Shown here one piece after another: positions 1 to 5,036 of a stretch of 9,324 bases of DNA. Under the pieces are notes generated by a model that saw only the letters and a program-made list of their open reading frames with translations, was not told the DNA's origin and ran no database searches. The translations under genes were made by a program, and so were the position numbers. Source of the DNA: Syntrophomonas sp. Its GTDB lineage: Bacteria; Bacillota; Syntrophomonadia; Syntrophomonadales; Syntrophomonadaceae. Every line of letters begins with the position of its first letter. Position 1 is the first letter of the stretch. Location: positions 1-9,324 of the forward strand of contig JAQUUV010000066.1 of the NCBI GenBank assembly GCA_028693695.1, given 5' to 3'.

Positions 1-23
1 AAAAACTGTCCATTTTTTATCAT
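1..23 (-). CDS. possible start of a gene running off the left edge
   Basis: On the minus strand an ATG at 23-21 is preceded, five bases upstream, by a good Shine-Dalgarno-like AGAAGGA, and opens a frame reading MIKNGQF to the window edge. Only seven codons are visible, so no function can be assigned. The placement just downstream of the remnant at 68-433 would fit the next gene of a minus-strand series. It may be chance. Confidence 0.3.
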
Positions 24-67
24 CCTAATCCTTCTTCATTGTATTGCCCAATATGACAACAGTTAAG

Positions 68-433
68 TTAATGTAACATTGTACCTCCCCATTCCACAAC
101 AGCAAAGCCTTTTCGTTCAAATGAATTCAGTTCCTGGGGTTGAACTTCCATATAACTATTCAGGGGTTTAAAAACCATAAAGACTCTAAGTATAGAATCT
201 GGTTTTGGTGTTATCTGCATTGGTGCCAGTTCCTCATACTCTGTTGTGGCAAATGAAACCAGGTTGAATTGGTTGTTTTTCATTATTGGCAGCCAGTAAA
301 TAATAAATTCATTATACTCCTTAGGCGTTAATCCCAAGAAAGCCAACTTTTCTTGAAGAAAATCCTTGGTATCCTTGCCCGCTACTACAAATCCTTGGGA
401 TAAATCCGAGTGGTAGACTATATCTCCAAAGGA
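68..433 (-). pseudogene. C-terminal remnant of a secreted clostridial protein
   Basis: The minus-strand frame is open from 433 to a TAA at 70-68 and is closed upstream by an in-frame TAG at 436-434, with more stops beyond (a TGA and TAA between 450 and 480). It encodes about 121 residues, including the segments GFVVAGKDTKDFLQEKL, TPKEYNEFIIYWLPIMKNN, PKPDSILRVFMVFKPL and FERKGFAVVEWGGT. From memory this resembles the conserved C-terminal part of secreted Firmicutes proteins that often carry stalk domains further N-terminal; that is recollection, not a search. The homologous block starts mid-domain, with no signal peptide and no ATG. The only early start is a TTG at 346 lacking a good ribosome-binding site and cutting into the conserved block. 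I therefore read it as a decayed 3' end rather than a 92-residue gene. Confidence 0.6.
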
Positions 434-491
434 CTATCTTAGAAAGTGAAGTTTATGGAGTTTATATCATACCAATTAGACATGTCACAAT

Positions 492-1385
492 TTATATAAA
501 ATCTACAATTTCATAATAATCCTGGTTCTTAATCATATTTACTGTTAATGGTGCAGTTTCCACGGTTCCTCCTATAGTCAAGGCATAAAGCACTGGATAA
601 TTGCTCTGATTCTCCTGACGCTCCAGACTATAGTTTAAAACATCCTCCGGATTCATTTTGTTCCATATTTCCTCGGAAGGGGGCCAGGGAATTTTGTTCC
701 TGTATTCAGGCATTACGAGCTGCAGGGCTTCCTGTCTCTTGCCCTGCGAAGCCAGGGCGAAGAACTTGCGGGCAGTATCCGCCGGGTCAGTTGCCATATC
801 CGCTGGCAATTCCATGAAATAATATTTCTTTTTCCACTGGGGCACTAGCTGGATTTCTGTTTTATGCCCCGTACTTTTATCATCAAATATCAAAGTTATC
901 GGTTGGCCGATTTCTTTTGCTGAGTAATATTGACCCCGGGTATTAAAGAAGGAATAGTCCTTTTTGTCAGGTTGTTGAACAGCCCTTCCATGATAGTTCC
1001 CATCAATATAGATGGCGAGATTCCCAATAGATGGCTCCGGCAGTCGGGGTATAACCACTCCCTTAATATTTACCTCCCAGGTACCGTTATAGGCAATTCT
1101 GGGACGGGAATAAAAATTAACAACCTCATAAAATGGCCTCTGCAAGCTAACTGGCAGCTCGTATAGAACGTTCAAAGCCCAATAATTATAATCTTCTGCA
1201 AAAACATTTTCAAAATTGAATGCCTCAACTTCCTGAATAATATACTGCCTGTCATCCAGCGTGATTGTTTCATCCAAGTAGCAAGTCATAATAGTAAAAG
1301 TATGTAGATACGCAAAATAAGATGTAACAACCGCCCAAACACCAACTATAAATATCACTGCCAGACGCCCGCGTTTCTTGCCCAT
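492..1385 (-). CDS. membrane-anchored extracytoplasmic protein, unknown function
   Basis: A 297-residue protein with a basic N-terminus (MGKKRGR) followed by one hydrophobic segment at about residues 8-28, so probably an N-terminally anchored protein exposed outside the membrane. The middle (about 40-185) is rich in Tyr and beta-strand-like segments and I do not recognise it. The end (about 197-297, with DPADTARKFFALASQGKRQEA and a final DYYEIVDF) has the pattern of an NTF2-like/DUF4878-type domain: a helical pair, then strands, then a terminal strand. This is a fold-level guess. The ATG at 1385 is supported by AGGGAGAGGG just upstream. It stands alone, about 130 bases from the nearest upstream remnant, so it likely has its own promoter. 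No catalytic motif is visible. Confidence 0.85.
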   Translation of the reverse strand: MGKKRGRLAVIFIVGVWAVVTSYFAYLHTFTIMTCYLDETITLDDRQYIIQEVEAFNFENVFAEDYNYWALNVLYELPVSLQRPFYEVVNFYSRPRIAYNGTWEVNIKGVVIPRLPEPSIGNLAIYIDGNYHGRAVQQPDKKDYSFFNTRGQYYSAKEIGQPITLIFDDKSTGHKTEIQLVPQWKKKYYFMELPADMATDPADTARKFFALASQGKRQEALQLVMPEYRNKIPWPPSEEIWNKMNPEDVLNYSLERQENQSNYPVLYALTIGGTVETAPLTVNMIKNQDYYEIVDFI

Positions 1386-1443
1386 TTTAATCCCTCTCCC
1401 TATAGAAATGGTACGTTGATTGCCCCTTCATAGACTCATTATC

Positions 1444-1475
1444 AATGGTATAAATATAACCATTTGATTCGGTAA
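1444..1475 (-). promoter_or_regulatory. candidate promoter and dyad upstream of the 492-1385 gene
   Basis: On the minus strand TTACCG (1475-1470) and TATACC (1452-1447) lie 17 bases apart, each matching the sigma-A consensus at four of six positions, about 60 bases upstream of the start codon. A six-base inverted repeat AATGGT/ACCATT (1444-1449 and 1459-1464) overlaps the -10 and spacer. Both signals are weak. Confidence 0.25.
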
Positions 1476-1515
1476 AATGAGGGGATTAACTCTTTGTTGG
1501 TTAAGTCTATTAGTT

Positions 1516-1692
1516 TTATTCCCGTAGAATCATAATGAGCAGGTTATTGCCAGGAATATCTTCCGCACGAAACCACCGCTCTCCTCTCGCACTTAAAATT
1601 TTTTCCCAGACTTTGGTGAATTGATAGTGGTTCTCATTCGCCCAAGAGGTGAGACCGTCTATTGTTGCTTTAATGAGACAGTTGAAGTAATC
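1516..1692 (-). pseudogene. 58-residue C-terminal gene remnant, unidentified
   Basis: A minus-strand frame open from 1692 to a TAA at 1518-1516 encodes 58 residues with a protein-like composition, for example DGLTSWANENHYQFTKVWEK and GERWFRAEDIPGNNLLIMIL. It is bounded upstream by an in-frame TAA at 1695-1693 and a second TAA about 20 bases further. No ATG, GTG or TTG with a ribosome-binding site opens it. The spread of Trp, Glu/Arg pairs and aliphatic residues looks like a real protein end, so I read it as the surviving 3' part of a deleted gene. I do not recognise the family. Chance openness over 59 codons in AT-rich DNA is possible but not likely. Confidence 0.45.
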
Positions 1693-1827
1693 TTAGTATA
1701 TTGGATTATTTTACCACATTAGGGCGTTAAATAGGACGTGACTTGTGGATACAGCCAAAATGCTCAATAGAAGAATATAAATTGCAGGAAATAAATTTTG
1801 ATCCTTTAAAGAAAGGAATAGGATTAT
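1693..1827 (+). other. intergenic leader of the glycoside hydrolase gene
   Basis: I see no gene here. The segment is AT-rich and holds the ribosome-binding site GAAAGGA (1811-1817) for the gene at 1828. Possible -10 boxes (such as TATAAA near 1775-1785) lack a convincing -35 partner, so no promoter is called. Confidence 0.5.
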
Positions 1828-3396
1828 ATGTTTAAACGGATGCACCTTGTTATTGTCTTATGTTTATGTCTAACGCTCATCACCAATGACTTCAGTCTTG
1901 GGACGGAATATAATACAGATTCAAAGATAGCCGCTGCAATTACTGTAAGCACTGATAAAACCCTTGTACCAGAATGGAAGGAATACATCAATAAAATTGA
2001 CGGCTACCAAATAGAAGTTCCCGGCGCCTGGGCACTTGACTCAAGCAAAACAGGGACGGTCACTAGGTTGTGGTCCTCTGACCGCATGGCTATAATAGAT
2101 ATCTTCGCTCAACCCCTGAAAAATATAGCCGCCAACGAATACCTGAACTATAGCAACCAGCATATCATTAAACAAGAGCAGGGGCTCAAAGTTATTGAGC
2201 AAAACTGGGAACCAATAAAAAACCTACAAGCCTATCGTATTATGTGGCAGAGGCCTAAAATAGACAACCGCTCCAATGACCTTAACCTTTACCGGGAAAT
2301 CGACCTGATATTGCCCGGCACTGTTTATACTTTTATATTGAAGACCGACGCCGAACATTTGGATCAATACAGTTCAGCTCTGAATCATATAATTCAGAGC
2401 TTTAAATCCCAGCCTCCTGAGCAACCAGTTGAAAAGAAACCCTCGACAGTGATCCTTAAGGATATCCATCTTGCCGGTGAAAAAATGAGTCTTAACATAC
2501 CGGGCAACCAAATGATGTTCGGCATCTTTAACCAAACCTTTTTCCTGCCGGAAGGAAGTGGCCCCTTTGAAAAATATGAAAAATCACTGGGATATAAATT
2601 TGAATTCATTATGACTTATATGGACTTCTGGCAGGAGTTCCCCCAGGAGGTCATAGACCGTGCCTATTCTGAAGATCGGGTAATGATGCTCACCTGGCAG
2701 CCTAGAATGCAACCCGGTTTGAATCCCAATAGCGTTATCATTCCCGGCATTATCAATGGAGACTATGATGCTTATATTAAAGATTGTGTCAAACGTATGA
2801 AAGCCATTGGAGCCCCTATTTTCCTTCGTTTTGGCAATGAAATGAATGGTGACTATACGCCCTGGTGTAACTGGTTTTATTCCAAGGATGCAGATCTTTA
2901 CATAGATGCCTGGCGGCATATTTATCAAATGATCAAACAGGAAGAGGCTAGCAATGTCTATTTTGTATGGAATCCGCATGATCGAACCTACCCCAACTTT
3001 AAGTGGAATAGCCCTGAACTCTATTACCCCGGTTCGGAATACGTGGACTGGGTGGGTTTGACCTGCTATAACGAAGGGACTAGCTACACCGATGGTATAT
3101 GGCGGAACTTCAATGATATGTACCGTCCCGTTTATAATGACTATCTCTTAAAATATCCGGGAAAGCCTTTTATGATCACCGAGTTTTCATGTAATGAAGC
3201 AGGGGGTGATAAAAAGGCCTGGATCAAAGAGTGTTTAAATTCCCTGAAAAACTATCCCAATATTCGTATAGCCGTTTGGTTTGACAAGACCGAAGGTAAC
3301 TGGCTCTACCGCATTGATTCCACGTCCGGTTCAAAAGAAGCTTTTAAGCAAGGTATAAAGGATCTATATTATCGGAGAAATGCAATAACGCGATAG
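1828..3396 (+). CDS. secreted GH26-like glycoside hydrolase with N-terminal accessory domain
   Basis: A 522-residue protein with a signal peptide (about residues 1-25). Residues about 50-195 form an accessory domain (from EYINKIDGYQIEVPGAWAL to ALNHIIQSFKSQ) of the PsbP/DUF1795-like type seen in secreted Gram-positive proteins. After a Pro/Lys linker, residues about 210-515 resemble a GH26-type (clan GH-A) barrel. FLRFGNEMNGDY places the likely acid/base at Glu338, and FMITEFSCNE places the likely nucleophile at Glu452. VYFVWNPHDRTYP and YVDWVGLTCYNEG are the usual strand segments between them. The acid/base Glu follows Asn rather than the His common in mannanases, so the substrate (mannan, exopolysaccharide or other beta-glycan) is not assigned. 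The start is supported by GAAAGGA ten bases upstream. It may head a loose cluster with the two small membrane-protein genes that follow. Confidence 0.85.
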   Translation: MFKRMHLVIVLCLCLTLITNDFSLGTEYNTDSKIAAAITVSTDKTLVPEWKEYINKIDGYQIEVPGAWALDSSKTGTVTRLWSSDRMAIIDIFAQPLKNIAANEYLNYSNQHIIKQEQGLKVIEQNWEPIKNLQAYRIMWQRPKIDNRSNDLNLYREIDLILPGTVYTFILKTDAEHLDQYSSALNHIIQSFKSQPPEQPVEKKPSTVILKDIHLAGEKMSLNIPGNQMMFGIFNQTFFLPEGSGPFEKYEKSLGYKFEFIMTYMDFWQEFPQEVIDRAYSEDRVMMLTWQPRMQPGLNPNSVIIPGIINGDYDAYIKDCVKRMKAIGAPIFLRFGNEMNGDYTPWCNWFYSKDADLYIDAWRHIYQMIKQEEASNVYFVWNPHDRTYPNFKWNSPELYYPGSEYVDWVGLTCYNEGTSYTDGIWRNFNDMYRPVYNDYLLKYPGKPFMITEFSCNEAGGDKKAWIKECLNSLKNYPNIRIAVWFDKTEGNWLYRIDSTSGSKEAFKQGIKDLYYRRNAITR

Positions 3397-3469
3397 CTTA
3401 TAGGTAAGCGGTATCTGTATCTGACTAAGGCAGCAAGATCACTGGCATTGGAAACGGGAGGGAGTATTA

Positions 3470-3856
3470 GTGTCGCTTTTAATCTTTAGGATTATTATTT
3501 TTATGACTGGTACCATCAGTATCATGCTTGGATACAGCTTTTCTCATGAATTATATGGCACACTGGAAGCAGAAGTCGAACAGTGGGGATATTGCGCCCA
3601 AGTTTTGGGGTTCATTATGATTTGCCTGATTTTCAATGCTAAATGGGAGTTTTTTTCCAAGTTGGTACTATACTTGAATATTTTGATACAGATTCCCCCT
3701 ATAATACTTTGGTTTATATTTCATGGTTACAGAATAACTGATGCTCCACCAACGATTTCTGATCAGTTTATTGCACATTGGGCTTTTTCCATACCACATA
3801 TACTCATATTTATTCTTTGCCTAGTTTTACTCCATCATCAAAAAAGGTTAGCGTAG
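3470..3856 (+). CDS. small four-span membrane protein, unknown function
   Basis: A 128-residue, strongly hydrophobic protein with four predicted membrane segments at about residues 4-22, 40-57, 64-84 and 104-122. The loops are short, with a basic C-terminus (HHQKRLA). Translation starts at a GTG with a strong GGGAGGGAG (3456-3464) five bases upstream, which supports this start over the internal ATGs. It lies 73 bases after the glycoside hydrolase and 96 before the next gene, in the same direction. No conserved catalytic or transport motif is visible and I do not recognise the family. Confidence 0.75.
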   Translation: MSLLIFRIIIFMTGTISIMLGYSFSHELYGTLEAEVEQWGYCAQVLGFIMICLIFNAKWEFFSKLVLYLNILIQIPPIILWFIFHGYRITDAPPTISDQFIAHWAFSIPHILIFILCLVLLHHQKRLA

Positions 3857-3952
3857 CACCCAGCCATTAAATATTTTTCTGTGTGTTCTGTTGGGATCTG
3901 CGCTACTCATTTAGATGCTAATCTTGACTTGGCAAATTAAGGGGGTTCTGAT

Positions 3953-4444
3953 ATGTTTAAATACCGCTGGGGTCAGATATTACTTATTATCGGATTAATA
4001 ATTATCGGATTAATAATCGCACTCATGTTCGGATATAGGCAATACCTGAAAACGGATAAAGTATACCTCATCAAACAGAGTGTAAATATTGGAGATATAC
4101 AGGTTGTGATTGATGAAATTCGGTTGCACCCTCGCTTCCTACTAGGTGCACCCTTTAATCGGGAATTAGTAGTAATGGGTAGGGTTATTGATAACAGCGG
4201 TGACAGCAAGTTCACTTATGAGTTGCATGAGGTCATTACAGTCTACTTTAAGGATTCCAAGCCTGAAATGGGTATGGGTTTTAGTCAAAACCAGCCACAA
4301 TACCTTTCATTCTGGACTAACAAGAATTATGATGGCAACAAGTCTCTGCAACTGATAGTACAGAATAAGATTAACAATACAAAAATACCCCTTAACATCG
4401 ATCTGGACAACTTCAGACATGATCATGAAACGAAGGAGGGATGA
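3953..4444 (+). CDS. single-span membrane protein with extracytoplasmic domain, unknown function
   Basis: A 163-residue protein with a short basic N-terminus, one very hydrophobic segment at about residues 8-28, and a roughly 130-residue polar region that should lie outside the membrane. That region (NIGDIQVVIDEIRLHP, ELVVMGRVIDNSGD, LIVQNKINNTKIPLNIDL) reads as alternating beta strands, like the small Ig-like domains of many Gram-positive surface proteins, but no family is recognised. GGGGG at 3941-3945 precedes the ATG by seven bases. The membrane segment contains a perfect tandem 15-base repeat. The stop overlaps the start of a 19-codon ORF (ATGA), so coupled translation is possible. Confidence 0.8.
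   Translation: MFKYRWGQILLIIGLIIIGLIIALMFGYRQYLKTDKVYLIKQSVNIGDIQVVIDEIRLHPRFLLGAPFNRELVVMGRVIDNSGDSKFTYELHEVITVYFKDSKPEMGMGFSQNQPQYLSFWTNKNYDGNKSLQLIVQNKINNTKIPLNIDLDNFRHDHETKEG
3987..4016 (+). repeat. tandem 15-base duplication in a membrane-span codon run
   Basis: TTATCGGATTAATAA occurs twice without a gap (3987-4001 and 4002-4016). It keeps frame and encodes IIGLI twice within the membrane segment of the 3953-4444 gene. Gain or loss of a copy would lengthen or shorten the span by five residues. Confidence 0.9.
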
Positions 4445-4500
4445 CATTGAATTTAGGAAAGCAACAGGTAAAATTGTATTTCTATAAGTTAATAAACTAA
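4441..4500 (+). CDS. 19-codon ORF or gene remnant overlapping the upstream stop
   Basis: An ATG at 4441 overlaps the TGA of the upstream gene as ATGA and is immediately preceded by a strong AAGGAGGG-type ribosome-binding site. It reads MTLNLGKQQVKLYFYKLIN, then TAA. The start signals are as good as those of the intact genes, yet the product has only 19 residues, with a basic, amphipathic look. It may be a translationally coupled small peptide, or the surviving 5' end of a gene lost when the blaI operon became its neighbour. I cannot tell which. Confidence 0.4.
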   Translation: MTLNLGKQQVKLYFYKLIN

Positions 4501-4510
4501 CATTTTATGG

Positions 4511-4538
4511 TTGACTTTAGCGTTTACAAATGTAAACT
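4511..4538 (+). promoter_or_regulatory. candidate promoter of the blaI operon
   Basis: TTGACT (4511-4516) matches the -35 consensus at five of six positions. TAAACT (4533-4538) follows after 16 bases and matches the -10 at four of six. The first BlaI operator lies over the spacer and -10, and the second over the predicted early transcript, as expected for repression. The TA-rich run at 4538-4546 is an alternative -10 but gives a 21-base spacer. Confidence 0.4.
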
Positions 4539-4568
4539 ATATATATGGGTTTACATTTGTAAACGCTA
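4518..4568 (+). promoter_or_regulatory. double BlaI operator in a perfect 20-base inverted repeat
   Basis: Two dyads, GTTTACAAATGTAAAC (4522-4537) and GTTTACATTTGTAAAC (4549-4564), each carry the BlaI/MecI-type core TACA-NN-TGTA. They are exact reverse complements of each other, and the match extends to 20-base arms, 4518-4537 and 4549-4568, around an 11-base TA-rich centre. The pair lies just upstream of blaI, so autoregulation of the operon is the natural reading. Centre-to-centre distance is 27 bases, which would place two BlaI dimers on a similar face of the helix (inference). Confidence 0.85.
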
Positions 4569-4588
4569 TATTGATTTAAGGAGGCAAC

Positions 4589-4987
4589 ATGAATATACCC
4601 AAAATATCCGATGCGGAATGGGAAGTTATGAAAATGGTATGGAAGAAAAGCCCGATAAGCTCCGAAGAGATAATATTTTCTCTATCTGCCAAAATGAACT
4701 GTTCCGCTCCAACTATTAAAACGTATATAAACCGACTGCTGAAAAAAGGTGCCTTGGGGTACGAAAAGTCGGGGCGAAGCTACTCATACTATCCCCTCCT
4801 TTCCGAAAGGGACTGCATAAGCGCTGAAAGCAGTTCCTTTTTAGACAGAGTATATGATGGAGCCGTAGGCCTGCTTTTTTCTAACTTTATTGAAGATGAA
4901 AATTTGTCGGAAAAGGACATTGAAAGGCTTCAAAGGCTCCTGGAAAATAAGAAAAAACAAAGCCTGCCACCGGATAAGAAAAGGTAA
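4589..4987 (+). CDS. blaI: BlaI/MecI-family transcriptional repressor
   Basis: A 132-residue protein, close to the usual 120-130 for the family. Residues 1-75 form the winged helix: ISDAEWEVMKMVW is the characteristic first helix, APTIKTYINRLLKKGAL the recognition-helix region, and YEKSGRSYSYYPL the wing. Residues 76-120 are the dimerisation helices. SNF at 98-100 aligns with the Asn-Phe bond that the M56 partner cleaves in S. aureus BlaI (established for that protein, inferred here). It should bind the double operator 4518-4568 as dimers and repress its own operon. AAGGAGG (4578-4584) lies four bases before the ATG. The gene for its probable protease partner follows after 49 bases. Confidence 0.95.
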   Translation: MNIPKISDAEWEVMKMVWKKSPISSEEIIFSLSAKMNCSAPTIKTYINRLLKKGALGYEKSGRSYSYYPLLSERDCISAESSSFLDRVYDGAVGLLFSNFIEDENLSEKDIERLQRLLENKKKQSLPPDKKR

Positions 4988-5036
4988 TGCCGGTTATGGC
5001 AGATAAATTCGCATATTATGGGAGGGAGAATAACTA

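Noticed and set aside
930..1166. Plus-strand frame opposite the 492-1385 gene
   Set aside because: It is antisense to a well-supported gene, and no ribosome-binding site or domain supports it.
1386..1515. RNA gene or riboswitch in the leader of the 492-1385 gene
   Set aside because: Only short dyads are visible; there is no conserved riboswitch core and no terminator-antiterminator arrangement.
2584..2979. Minus-strand open frame inside the glycoside hydrolase gene
   Set aside because: It lies opposite the catalytic barrel with its acid/base motif, has no upstream gene context and no recognisable protein pattern.
4507..4719. Plus-strand frame across the operator and the start of blaI
   Set aside because: It reads through the operator dyads and then overlaps blaI out of frame; blaI itself is unmistakable and has its own strong ribosome-binding site.
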